NCBI GenBank assembly: GCA_023374025.1
Contig: SIJG01000002.1
Coordinates: forward strand, 4,098,383 to 4,162,382
From: Heterodera schachtii
Taxonomy: Eukaryota > Nematoda > Chromadorea > Rhabditida > Heteroderidae
Reading direction: 5' to 3'
Length of the DNA: 64,000 nt
The first letter of the stretch is position 1. Each line of letters opens with the position of its first letter. Below are positions 1 to 10,502 of the stretch, piece after piece. Made by a program: the position numbers and the translations under genes. The notes below the pieces were generated by a model, which worked only from the letters and a program-made list of their open reading frames with translations, was not told the origin of the DNA and made no database searches.

Positions 1-3000
1 GTGATGGAATGCTGGTGGGTTGAGTACCAGTGATTGGAATTCCATAGAATTGAGTTCCAGTGATTGGAGTTCAATAGAATTGAGTTCCAGTGATTGGAAT
101 GCCGGAGAATTGAGTACCAGTGATTGGAATGCCGTAGAATTGAGTCCCAGTGATTAGAATGCCGTAGAAGCCGATGGATTGCTGAGTTTGAGTCCCGTGA
201 TTGGAATGCTGGTGGGTTGAGTACCAGACATTGGAATGCCATAGAATTGAGTCCCAGTGATTGGAATTCAATAGAATTGAGTCCCAGTGATTGGAATGCC
301 GGAGAATTGAGTACCAGTGATTGGAATGCCGTAGAATTGAGTTTCAGTAAATGTAATGCCATAGAATTGAGTCCCAGTGATGGAATGCGGTAGAAGCCGG
401 TGGATTGCTGAGTTTGAGTACAAGTGATTATAATGCTGGGTGGGTTGAGTCCCAATGATTGAAATGCCGGAGATTTGAGTCCCAGTGATTGCAATTCCGT
501 AGAATTGAGCCCGGTGATTGAAATGCCGTAGATTTGAGTCCCAGTGATTGCAATGCCGGAGATTTGAGTCCCAGTGATTGCAATTCCGTAGATTTGAGTC
601 TCGGTGATTGAAATGCTGGAGAGTTGAGTCCGGCGATTGGAATGCTGGTTGATTGCATCGCTGTGTTTGGAATGCATGAGAATTGAGCCCGGTGATTGAA
701 ATGCCGGAGATTTGAGTCCAATGATTTAAATGCCTAGATTTGAGTCCCAATGATTGGAATTCCGGAGAATTGAGCCCGGTGATTGAATTGCCGGAGATTT
801 GAGTCCCAGTGATTGAAATGCCGGAGGTTTGAGTCCCAATGATTGAAATATCGGAGATTTGAGCCCGGAGATTGAAATGCCGGAGTTTTGAGTCCCAGTG
901 ATTGGAATGCTGGTGGATTGAATCGTCCAGTGATTGGAAGGCTGGTGAGTTGAGTCCCAGTGATTGGAATGTTGGTGGATTGAGTCCCAATGATTGAAAT
1001 GCTGGTGGGTTGAGTCGCTGTGTTTGGAATGAATGAGAATTGTGTCCCAGTGATTGGAATGCTGGTGGATTGAATCGTCCAGTGAATGGAACGCTGGTGG
1101 ATTGAGTCCTGGTGATTGAAATGCTGGAGAGTTGAGCCCGGTGATTGAAATGCCGGAGGTTTGAGTCCCAATGATTGAAATATCGGAGATTTGAGCCCGG
1201 AGATTGAAATGCCGGAGTTTTGAGTCCCAGTGATTGGAATGCTGGTGGATTGAATCGTCCAGTGATTGGAAGGCTGGTGAGTTGAGTCCCAGTGATTGGA
1301 ATGTTGGTGGATTGAGTCCCAATGATTGAAATGCTGGTGGGTTGAGTCCCGGAGATGAAATGCTGGAGAGTTGAGTCCAGTGATTGAAATGCCGGAGAAT
1401 TGAGTCCCAGTGATTTGAATGGTGGTGGATTGAGTCGCTGTGATTGGAATGCCGGAGAATTGACTCCAGTCATTGGAATGGTGGTGGGTTGAGTCCCAGC
1501 GACTGGAATGTCTTAGAACTGAGTCCAAGTGACTGGAATGTCTTAGAATTGAGTCCCAGTGATTGGAATGACTTAGAATTGAGTCCCAGTGATTTGAAGC
1601 TGGTGGGTTGAGTCCCAGTCATTGGAATGGTAGTGGGTTGAGTCCCAGCGACTGGAATGTCTTAGAATTGAGTCCAAGTGACTGGAATGACTTAGAATTG
1701 AGTCCCAGTGATTTGAAGCTGGTGGGTTGAGTCCCAGTGATGGAATGCTGGTGGGTTGAGTACCAGTGATTGGAATTCCATAGAATTGAGTCCCAGTGAT
1801 TGGAATTCAATAGAATTGAGTTCCAGTGATTGGAATGCCGGAGAATTGAGTACCAGTGATTGGAATGCCGTAGAATTGAGTCCCAGTGATTAGAATGCCG
1901 TAGAAGCCGATGGATTGCTGAGTTTGAGTCCCGTGATTGGAATGCTGGTGGGTTGAGTACCAGACATTGGAATGCCATAGAATTGAGTCCCAGTGATTGG
2001 AATTCAATAGAATTGAGTCCCAGTAATTGAACTGCAGGAGAATGAGTCCCAGTGACTGGAATGCTGAAGGTTTGAGTCCAGTCATTGGAATGGTAGTGGG
2101 TTGAGTCCCAGCGACTGGAATGTCTTAGAACTGAGTCCAAGTGACTGGAATGACTTAGAATTGAGTCCCAGTGATTTGAAGCTGGTGGGTTGAGTCCCAG
2201 TGATGGAATGCTGGTGGGTTGAGTACCAGTGATTGGAATTCCATAGAATTGAGTTCCAGTGATTGGAGTTCAATAGAATTGAGTTCCAGTGATTGGAATG
2301 CCGGAGAATTGAGTACCAGTGATTGGAATGCCGTAGAATTGAGTCCCAGTGATTAGAATGCCGTAGAAGCCGATGGATTGCTGAGTTTGAGTCCCGTGAT
2401 TGGAATGCTGGTGGGTTGAGTACCAGACATTGGAATGCCATAGAATTGAGTCCCAGTGATTGGAATTCAATAGAATTGAGTCCCAGTGATTGGAATGCCG
2501 GAGAATTGAGTACCAGTGATTGGAATGCCGTAGAATTGAGTTTCAGTAAATGTAATGCCATAGAATTGAGTCCCAGTGATGGAATGCGGTAGAAGCCGGT
2601 GGATTGCTGAGTTTGAGTACAAGTGATTATAATGCTGGGTGGGTTGAGTCCCAATGATTGAAATGCCGGAGATTTGAGTCCCAGTGATTGCAATTCCGTA
2701 GAATTGAGCCCGGTGATTGAAATGCCGTAGATTTGAGTCCCAGTGATTGCAATGCCGGAGATTTGAGTCCCAGTGATTGGAATGCCGGAGATTTTCGTCC
2801 CAGTGATTGGAATGCCGGAGATTTGAGTCCCAGTGATTGGAATGCCGGAGATTGAGTCCCAGCGATTGGAATGCCGGAGATTTGCGTCCCAGTGATTGGA
2901 ATGCCGGAGATTTGAGTCCCAGTGATTGGAATGCTGTTGGGCTGAGTCCCATGATTGGAATGCCGGAGAATTAAGTCCCAGTGATTGAAATGCTGGATGG

Positions 3001-4530
3001 TTGTCCCATCGATTGATGTCGGAGATTTGAGTCCCAGTGATTGGAATGCCGGAGATTTGAGTCTCAGTGATTGGAATGCCGGAGATTGAGTCCCAGCGAT
3101 TGGAATGCCGGAGATTTGCGTCCCAGTGATTGGAATGCCGGAGATTTGCGTCCCAGTGATTGGAATGCCGGAGATTTGAGTCCCAGTGATTGGAATGCCG
3201 TAGATTTGAGTCCCAGTGATAGGAATGCTGTTGGGCTGAGTCCCAGTGATTGGAATGCCGGAGATTTGAGTCCCAATGGTTGGAATGCCAGAGAATTGAG
3301 TCTCAGTGACTGGAATGCAGGAGATTTGAGTCCCAGTGATTGGAATGATGGTGGGTTGAATCCCAATGATTGGAATGCCGGAGAATTGAGTCCCCGTGAC
3401 TGGAATGCCCGAGATTTGAGTCGCAGTGACTGGAATGCCGGAGAAATGGGTCTCAGTGATTGAAATGTTGGGTGGTTGAGTCCCAGTGATTGAAATGCTG
3501 GAGGGTTGAGTACCAATGATTGGAATGCCGGAGAATTAAGTCCCAGTGATTGAAATGCTGGAGAATTAAGTCCCAGTGATTGAAATGCTGGAGATTTGCA
3601 TCCCAGTGATTGGAATGCCGGAAATTTGAGTCCCAGTGATTGGAATGCCGGAGATTGAGTCCCAGCGATGGAATGCCGGAGATTCGAGTCCCAGTGATTG
3701 GAATGCTGTTGGGCTGAGTCCCAGTGATTGGAATGCCGGAGATTTGAGTCCCAATGGTTGGAATGCCAGAGAATTGAGTCTCAGTGATTGAAATGATGGA
3801 TGGTTGTCCCATCGATTGATGTCGGAGATTTGAGTCCCAGTGATTGGAATGCCGGAGATTTGCGTCCCAGTGATTGGAATGCCGGAGATTTGAGTCCCAG
3901 TGATTGAAATGATGGATGGTTGTCCCATCGATTGATGTCGGAGATTTGAGTCCCAGTGATTGGAATGCCGGAGAATTGAGTCCCAGTGATTGGAATGACG
4001 AGATTGAGTCCCAGTGATTGAATGTCCGTAGATTTGAGTCCCAGTGATTGGAATGCCGGAGATTTGCGTCCCAGTGATTGGAATGCCGGAGATTTGAGTC
4101 CCAGTGATTGGAATGCCGGAGATTGAGTCCCAGCGATTGGAATGCCGGAGATTTGCGTCCCAGTGATTGGAATGCCGGAGATTTGAGTCCCAGTGATTGG
4201 AATGCCGGAGATTGAGTCCCAGTGATTGGAATGCCGTAGATTTGAGTCCCAGTGATAGGAATGCTGTTGGGCTGAGTCCCAGTCACTGGAATGAAGGAGA
4301 TTTGAGTCCCAGTGATTGGAATGATGGTGGGTTGAATCCCAGTGATTGGAATGCCGGAGAATTGAGTCCCCGTGACTGGAATGCCGGAGATTTGAGTCGC
4401 AGTGACTGGAATGCCGGAGAATTGGGTCTCAGTGATTGAAAGGTTGGGTGGTTGAGTCCCAGTGATTGAAATGCTGGAGGGTTGAGTACCAATGATTGGA
4501 ATGCTGGTGGATTGAGTCCCAGTGATTGGA
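1..4530. repeat. 30-bp minisatellite array with higher-order duplication
   Basis: A degenerate tandem repeat with unit about 30 bp; the commonest form starts GATTGGAATGCCGGAGA and ends TTGAGTCCCAGT. Units of 27-31 bp occur. Variants cluster: the first 3 kb is rich in 'ccgtagaattgag', 'gctggtgggttgag' and 'ccatagaattgag', whereas 3-4.5 kb is dominated by 'ccggagatttgag'. Larger blocks are copied: about 580 bp at 1-580 recurs at 2200-2780 (offset 2199 bp), and part recurs at about 1737-2030 (offset 1736 bp). The 30-bp unit is a multiple of three and lacks frequent stops on the minus strand, which creates long meaningless open frames. The array continues past the left edge of the window. Confidence 0.95.
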
Positions 4531-4679
4531 GAAAAAGCCAAGAAAAGGATGCAAGGCCGCGAAGCGGCCGAGCCAGTCGATTTTATCATTCATAACCCTA
4601 CAATACAATCCTACTACCTAGCGGGGGATGCGCCGAAGGCGCTGACCCCGCTAGTAAATTAAAATTTGAATTTTTTAAA
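4531..4679. other. Minisatellite edge with two GC-rich hairpins
   Basis: Unique sequence after the array. It contains two inverted repeats: ggccgcgaagcggcc near 4555, and a longer stem at about 4619-4653 (TAGCGGGG, GCGCC, short GAA loop, GGCGC, CCCCGCTA). No coding potential is visible. The hairpins may be remnants of a mobile element end. Confidence 0.5.
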
Positions 4680-4815
4680 ATTTTTTTGAATTTTTAAAAA
4701 GTCCCGGTTGGTCCCGGTTCCCGGTCCCGAAAAAAAATTGAGGTCCCGGTCCCGGCTTCTCAGGTCCCGGCAAGTCCCGGTCCCGGTTTTGCCCAAAATT
4801 CCCGGTCCCGTCGCA
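4680..4815. mobile_element. Truncated copy of the GGTCCCGG-type hAT-like element
   Basis: Blocks of gtcccggttggtcccggt and gtcccggtcccgg resemble the right end (5695-5843) of the neighbouring intact element in the same order, but the terminal GCTCAGCTCTA is replaced by 'tcgcactcta'. No matching left end is present, so this looks like a solo decayed end. Confidence 0.6.
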
Positions 4816-4891
4816 CTCTATTTGAAATCTATTTTATTTTAAAAAATTATTTTGAATTATTTCCCAAAACAAAATTTTAACTCATTTATAG

Positions 4892-5843
4892 TAGAGCTGA
4901 GCGGGACCGGGACCGGGGCGGGAAATCCCGGTTTTTTCAGGTCCCGGTCCCGGTTTTTGAAAAAAAAGAAATCCCGGTCCCGGTTTTGCCAGTCCCGGTC
5001 CCGGCGGGACTAAATAAGCACTGGTAAGAATGGGGTCTGGGTGAGAAAAGAGAAGAAAATTGGTGGAGAAGAAACAATTTTTGAGAAAAAAAAAAAATTA
5101 ATTTATTTTCTTTTAAAGCATATTTTCATATGCATAAGTGGATAAGTGGCTAAACCTTTTGACTTTCATTATTTGTCCCTTGGGTTCAATTCCCCGATGG
5201 AACAGATAATTTTTCTTTTTTCTTTACCAATATCAATTGAAATTTAATTAATAAAAAATATTTCTACATAAAAATTATATTTTTTACCATTTTTAAACAG
5301 CCTAAAACCACAAATTAACCTAATATTTGGTCATTTTTTGGCAAATTCTGTTATCAAATCTCACTCAAAATTTTTCCGGCGGCGCCTATCGGCACCGACG
5401 GACCCCGCCCCCTCCCAATGTTCCAAAAGTTTTTCGAAAAAATATTGCAACAAAAACAGCGACTTAAAAATTTTAAGAGATTGTTAATTTGTTAGAAAAA
5501 TCCATAATTTTGGGACTCAGAAAATTCCAAAAATTCCCCCCCCCCTGAAATAAAAATTTTAAAAATTTTCCAATGAATAATGGAAAAATTCTTCGAAATT
5601 AAAAAATTTTATGAGTACCTTTTTGAATTTAGGAAATTTTTGTAACAAAATTCACCAAAAATTTTTAAAATTTTTCAAAAAAAATTTTCTCTTGGAAAAA
5701 GTCCCGGTTGGTCCCGGTCCCGGGTTTTTTCGCGGTCCCGGTCCCGGTCGAAAAACTTGGTCCCGGTCCCGGTCCCGACTTTTCTGGTCCCGGCAAATCC
5801 CGGTCCCGGTTTTTGTCAAAAATCCCGGTCCCGCTCAGCTCTA
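4892..5843. mobile_element. Non-autonomous hAT-like transposon (MITE), 952 bp
   Basis: The element begins TAGAGCTGAGCGGGACCGGG and ends with the reverse complement of the same sequence, giving terminal inverted repeats of about 20 bp. It is flanked by identical 8-bp direct repeats ATTTATAG at 4884-4891 and 5844-5851. An 8-bp target-site duplication and TIRs of the TAGAGnTGnGC type are typical of hAT elements. Both ends are built from short GGTCCCGG repeats. The middle is AT-rich and non-coding, with a tRNA-like stretch and a CGGCACCGACGG motif shared with other repeats in the window. No transposase frame is present, so it would need a helper in trans. Confidence 0.8.
5132..5206 (+). other. 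tRNA-like sequence inside the MITE
   Basis: GTGGATAAGTGGCTAAACC resembles a tRNA D-arm/A box, and GGGTTCAATTCCCC about 40 nt later resembles a T-arm/B box (GGTTCRANYCC). A clean acceptor stem and anticodon arm are not evident. It is best read as a decayed tRNA-derived segment, possibly SINE-related, not a working tRNA gene. Confidence 0.3.
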
Positions 5844-5984
5844 ATTTATAGTAATAAATTTTACAAAATGCTTTTTCACTTTCTTACCATCTTCTTCAAT
5901 CCGTACGCTTTGGTTGCGATAGCAACCAAAAAAGAAAGGCCAAATTTGGGGGCCAAAATAATTAATCGGAATAAATAAAATAAA

Positions 5985-6658
5985 ATGTCTTTCCGTCCCT
6001 TTGGCGTCGGTTTTGGCATCGTTTTGCTCGGCACTCTGTGGACGCTTTGTCTGCTCGGATGTGCGGCCAGCGTTCGAAAGCATGGAATGTACGTGCCGAA
6101 GAGAGTGGCGGGGAATTCCAGCAGGAAAAGCCGAGAATTCCGCCGAATTTTGATTGAAAAATCCCAACAGACGGTCAAGTGTCGTCTACCCATTGGTCGG
6201 TGCCGTGCTGACCTTTGGCCTAATGATTTGGCCACGCGAAGACTGCCAAAATGGGCTTAGACACCGGGGGGAGGATGAGGAAACAGCAGAAATGACTGAT
6301 GCTAATGCCAACGCCGGGAACACAACGGCACACACTGCTGCAACTGGTGGTAGGTAATTCCCGAATTTCAAACCCTCGGTACCGAGACGATCCCCGGGCC
6401 CAAAAAAGTGCCGTTGCCCGGCACGAACCCGCAGCTGAACCACGAGATTGGGTCAATGGCACACTGCTTGATGCTGTCTGTTTAGCCCTTGGCCATGGAG
6501 AGGAGGAACTGATCGACTGGTTGGCCATTCCCCGTGCCGTCTTCGCCATTTCCCTTCTCTTTTTGTCACTCTTTGCCATTTCTCGCCATTTCCGCGCGGC
6601 ACTGTTCAACAGAGCACCGCTGCCACCGGCAGCGGTGAAATGGCGGCACAACCGATGA
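5985..6658 (+). CDS. tmem-218: TMEM218-like transmembrane protein
   Basis: Predicted exons are 5985-6088, 6171-6349 and 6435-6658, all phase-consistent, encoding about 168 residues. The N-terminus carries a hydrophobic segment (GVGFGIVLLGTLWTLCLLGC), then VRKHGIRSSVV leads into a second one (VYPLVGAVLTFGLMIW) ending WPRED. This matches the TMEM218 pattern of two N-terminal helices ending FPRAGE. A third helix (IPRAVFAISLLFLSLFAIS) followed by basic and proline residues fits the TMEM218 C-terminus. TMEM218 is a small ciliary transition-zone membrane protein; here the loop before helix 3 is longer than in vertebrates (115 residues). The gene is convergent with SDHC copy A (stop-to-stop gap about 160 bp). 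Exon 3 falls in the inverted duplication, and a truncated copy lies at 19905-20226. The exon 3 acceptor is the least certain boundary. Confidence 0.55.
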
Positions 6659-6817
6659 AATAAATTGCCAAATTTAAATTTTTTTTTTTAAAGTTCATTT
6701 CTCCGTGCAAAACAAAACATCCTATTGCTTTATGCGCGTTCATTGACTGTTGTTCAGCAATACATAAACATTGAGGCGATTTGTCCCAATTTCATTGTTT
6801 CTTTTTGTCTCTTCGTC

Positions 6818-7690
6818 CTATTTGTTCACTTCCTTTTTGTACTTCTGCTGGAACTGTTCCTTCGTCAAATGCTTCGAATTGGCCACAATGAGCAGGGAAA
6901 TAAGCGTGGACAAGCCGATCACCAAATAGCCGGAGCGGTAAACGGACGCCAATTCGGTGCCTTTGGCCATGTCAAAAGCCTAAAATGATAGTAATTTGGA
7001 TAGTAAAAATTCAATTTATGTGTATTTAAATGTAAAAATGAGACCATAAATCGGATTCCGTTGAGTATGTGGTAGACAATGGGAAAGGCGATCACAAATT
7101 TGACTGAATTGGTCACCGGTCGCCACAAATTCCACGAGTTAAGCCGCTCCGCAAACGAAGTGAAATCGACCGAGCAAATGCCAAAAACGAAAACGCCGAC
7201 CAACAGAGCTTAAATTGGGGGAAAGATTATCAAATTCGACAAGCAACAACGATTAAGTTTTAATTTTACTAATGGAGTTGGGTGTTCCGTTACTTTCCAT
7301 TCAATTAAATCAACGGCATGGAAGTGGTATTAATTTTTGAGTGTTAACAATCGAATGGTGCCAATCACCTCCGGACATGATACAGGCGAGGATCCGATGC
7401 ACGCCGGACATCACCCAGGTCAGCTGTGGCTTGTAAATTTGCAAGTGCGGCGACAACGGCCTGCCCAGGTTCATCTGCCGCTTCAGATACTCAAAGCCGA
7501 ACTCCTGGACCGGCGTTTTGGCGGCGGTCGACGAGAGACGGACGGGCAGAAGCCGCTGCTGGGGCCGAACCTGCTGAAGAAATGGGGGAAATGAATAAAG
7601 AAAAACAATGGCATTTTAAACACTCACAAAAGCGATGGCACGAAAGAACTGACGAGAGGAGCAGAGAAATATCGGAAGTTTTAGAAGCAT
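6818..7690 (-). CDS. mev-1: Succinate dehydrogenase cytochrome b560 subunit, copy A
   Basis: Exons on the minus strand are 7628-7690, 7369-7573, 7045-7208 and 6818-6979, encoding about 197 residues. This is the SDHC membrane anchor of respiratory complex II in the mitochondrial inner membrane, binding haem b and ubiquinone with SDHD. The start MLLKLPIFL and the Arg-containing next 20 residues look like a mitochondrial presequence. Exon 2 has the signature RPLSPHLQIYKPQLTW and SGVHRI. The haem-ligand signature H-x3-G-I-R-F-M-x-F-D spans the exon 3/4 junction. It ends KKEVNK-stop, identical to the plus-strand copy D, so this is one of the two complete copies. Intron 2 is one base shorter than in copies B and C. 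The stop at 6818 is about 160 bp from the convergent TMEM218-like gene. Confidence 0.93.
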
Positions 7691-7916
7691 TTTGCATTCA
7701 ACTGACATAATAAAATTGGACAATGTTAAAAAACAGAAAATAAAAGCAGTTAACTCTTAATGATGTGTCAAACAAAAGGATATTTTCAAAATATATTTAC
7801 GCATAATTTCAACAATTTTACATAGTATCAAATAACAATGAACGAAAAGAGAAAGGCAAAAGTGCGGTCTGTCCTCGCCAATTAGGTCCAGCATCAATCG
7901 TCGGCGCTTCTTCACC

Positions 7917-8144
7917 TCAGGCTAAAGCTCCAGTCGGAACGGACCCATGTGTGCGGGGACGCAAAAAAACAATGCGCCCATCCGTAAATCCCAACGCCCC
8001 GACGGTTTGGGCCTCATCAAGTGGTGTCAATTGATCTAAATTGAACCAATTTTAAAACTGAATGTTACGACACTTAAAAGTGACAATACTTTGGGTGCTG
8101 ATATAGACACGCATTGTGTTTGGATTAACTCCAAGCTTTTGTTC
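7917..8144 (-). pseudogene. 3' fragment of the ubiquitin-like gene (between SDHC A and B)
   Basis: The minus strand carries the last 119-nt exon of the ubiquitin-like gene (7917-8035, stop included), its intron, and the 3' part of its first exon up to the GAACAAA junction at 8138-8144. The start codon and first 31 codons are missing. The segment runs directly into the end of SDHC copy B. Next to it (about 7865-7916) is a short piece matching the last exon of UTP14 with its stop changed. Confidence 0.85.
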
Positions 8145-9008
8145 GCTTCCTTTTTGTACTTCTGTTGGAACTGTTCCTTCGTCAAATGCTTCGAATTGGC
8201 CACAATGAGCAGGGAAATAAGCGTGGACAAGCCGATCACCAAATAGCCGGAGCGGTAAACGGACGCCAATTCGGTGCCTTTGGCCATGTCAAAAGCCTAA
8301 AATGATAGTAATTTGGATAGTAAAAATTCAATTTATGTGTATTTAAATGTAAAAATGAGACCATAAATCGGATTCCGTTGAGTATGTGGTAGACAATGGG
8401 AAAGGCGATCACAAATTTGACTGAATTGGTCACCGGTCGCCACAAATTCCACGAGTTAAGCCGCTCCGCAAACGAAGTGAAATCGACCGAGCAAATGCCA
8501 AAAACGAAAACGCCGACCAACAGAGCTTAAATTGGGGGAAAGATTATCAAATTCGACAAGCAACAACGATTAAGTTTTAATTTTACTAATGGAGTTGGGT
8601 GTTCCGTTACTTTCCATTCAATTAAATCAACGGCATGGAAGTGGTATTAAATTTTTGAGTGTTAACAATCGAATGGTGCCAATCACCTCCGGACATGATA
8701 CAGGCGAGGATCCGATGCACGCCGGACATCACCCAGGTCAGCTGTGGCTTGTAAATTTGCAAGTGCGGCGACAACGGCCTGCCCAGGTTCATCTGCCGCT
8801 TCAGATACTCAAAGCCGAACTCCTGGACCGGCGTTTTGGCGGCGGTCGACGAGAGACGGACGGGCAGAAGCCGCTGCTGGGGCCGAACCTGCTGAAGAAA
8901 TGGGGGAAATGAATAAAGAAAAACAATGGCATTTTAAACACTCACAAAAGCGATGGCACGAAAGAACTGACGAGAGGAGCAGAGAAATATCGGAAGTTTT
9001 AGAAGCAT
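8036..9008 (-). CDS. SDHC copy B with frameshifted C-terminal tail
   Basis: Exons are 8946-9008, 8687-8891, 8362-8525 and 8036-8296. Residues up to the last lysines are the same as in copies A and D, but the normal VNK-stop is replaced by ANK followed by about 30 extra residues (SLELIQTQCV and onwards). These come from reading the ubiquitin-like gene fragment out of its own frame. The fusion point is GAACAAA (8138-8144), shared by both parent sequences. The added tail is soluble and would lie beyond the third helix; whether complex II tolerates it is unknown. It may be an expressed paralogue or a non-functional by-product. Confidence 0.8.
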
Positions 9009-9234
9009 TTTGCATTCAACTGACATAATAAAATTGGACAATGTTAAAAAACAGAAAATAAAAGCAGTTAACTCTTAATGATGTGTCAAACAAAAGGATA
9101 TTTTCAAAATATATTTACGCATAATTTCAACAATTTTACATAGTATCAAATAACAATGAACGAAAAGAGAAAGGCAAAAGTGCGGTCTGTCCTCGCCAAT
9201 TAGGTCCAGCATCAATCGTCGGCGCTTCTTCACC

Positions 9235-9462
9235 TCAGGCTAAAGCTCCAGTCGGAACGGACCCATGTGTGCGGGGACGCAAAAAAACAATGCGCCCATC
9301 CGTAAATCCCAACGCCCCGACGGTTTGGGCCTCATCAAGTGGTGTCAATTGATCTAAATTGAACCAATTTTAAAACTGAATGTTACGACACTTAAAAGTG
9401 ACAATACTTTGGGTGCTGATATAGACACGCATTGTGTTTGGATTAACTCCAAGCTTTTGTTC
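9235..9462 (-). pseudogene. 3' fragment of the ubiquitin-like gene (between SDHC B and C)
   Basis: Same structure as the fragment at 7917-8144, displaced by exactly 1318 bp. The last exon is 9235-9353 and the junction heptamer GAACAAA is at 9456-9462. It lacks the first-exon start. Confidence 0.85.
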
Positions 9463-10326
9463 GCTTCCTTTTTGTACTTCTGTTGGAACTGTTCCTTCGT
9501 CAAATGCTTCGAATTGGCCACAATGAGCAGGGAAATAAGCGTGGACAAGCCGATCACCAAATAGCCGGAGCGGTAAACGGACGCCAATTCGGTGCCTTTG
9601 GCCATGTCAAAAGCCTAAAATGATAGTAATTTGGATAGTAAAAATTCAATTTATGTGTATTTAAATGTAAAAATGAGACCATAAATCGGATTCCGTTGAG
9701 TATGTGGTAGACAATGGGAAAGGCGATCACAAATTTGACTGAATTGGTCACCGGTCGCCACAAATTCCACGAGTTAAGCCGCTCCGCAAACGAAGTGAAA
9801 TCGACCGAGCAAATGCCAAAAACGAAAACGCCGACCAACAGAGCTTAAATTGGGGGAAAGATTATCAAATTCGACAAGCAACAACGATTAAGTTTTAATT
9901 TTACTAATGGAGTTGGGTGTTCCGTTACTTTCCATTCAATTAAATCAACGGCATGGAAGTGGTATTAAATTTTTGAGTGTTAACAATCGAATGGTGCCAA
10001 TCACCTCCGGACATGATACAGGCGAGGATCCGATGCACGCCGGACATCACCCAGGTCAGCTGTGGCTTGTAAATTTGCAAGTGCGGCGACAACGGCCTGC
10101 CCAGGTTCATCTGCCGCTTCAGATACTCAAAGCCGAACTCCTGGACCGGCGTTTTGGCGGCGGTCGACGAGAGACGGACGGGCAGAAGCCGCTGCTGGGG
10201 CCGAACCTGCTGAAGAAATGGGGGAAATGAATAAAGAAAAACAATGGCATTTTAAACACTCACAAAAGCGATGGCACGAAAGAACTGACGAGAGGAGCAG
10301 AGAAATATCGGAAGTTTTAGAAGCAT
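9354..10326 (-). CDS. SDHC copy C with frameshifted C-terminal tail
   Basis: Exons are 10264-10326, 10005-10209, 9680-9843 and the fused last exon 9354-9614. The encoded protein is the same as copy B, including the ANK plus 30-residue tail. Its upstream flank leads to UTP14 with only 176 nt between the UTP14 stop and the SDHC start, so the 5' end of this copy is probably at the ancestral position. The flank upstream of the start is clearly diverged from the other copies, and the TTATGTCAG found before the start in A, B and D reads TTATGTCGG here, removing a likely splice acceptor. Confidence 0.8.
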
Positions 10327-10502
10327 TTTGCATTCAACCGACATAATAAAATTGGACAATGTTAAAAAACAGGAAATAAAAGCGTATAACTCTTAATGAT
10401 GTGTCAAAAAGATAGACATTTTAAAATTATTTTTGCGCATAATTTCAACAATTTTACATAAAGTATCAAATAACAATGAACAAAAGAGAAATGCAAAGCT
10501 GG

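Larger units (their letters stand above)
6818..10326 (-). repeat. Tandem array of a 1318-bp SDHC-containing unit
   Basis: Three SDHC copies in direct orientation are spaced 1318 bp apart (one base less across intron 2 of copy A). Units are near identical over introns and spacers. Each junction sits at GAACAAA. In the single-copy locus on the plus strand the same heptamer occurs at 18415-18421 in the ubiquitin-like gene and at 19733-19739 at the SDHC stop, again 1318 bp apart. Confidence 0.9.

Noticed and set aside
1..4530. Long minus-strand open frames (up to about 400 codons) in the minisatellite
   Set aside because: Several overlapping frames are open at once because the unit is 30 bp; peptides are pure repeat with no start context or domain.
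1..4530. CRISPR-like repeat array
   Set aside because: Units are contiguous with no unique spacers, and the surroundings are eukaryotic with introns.
5985..6260. Unspliced reading of the first TMEM218-like frame
   Set aside because: The frame loses the second membrane helix; splicing 6088 to 6171 restores it in phase.
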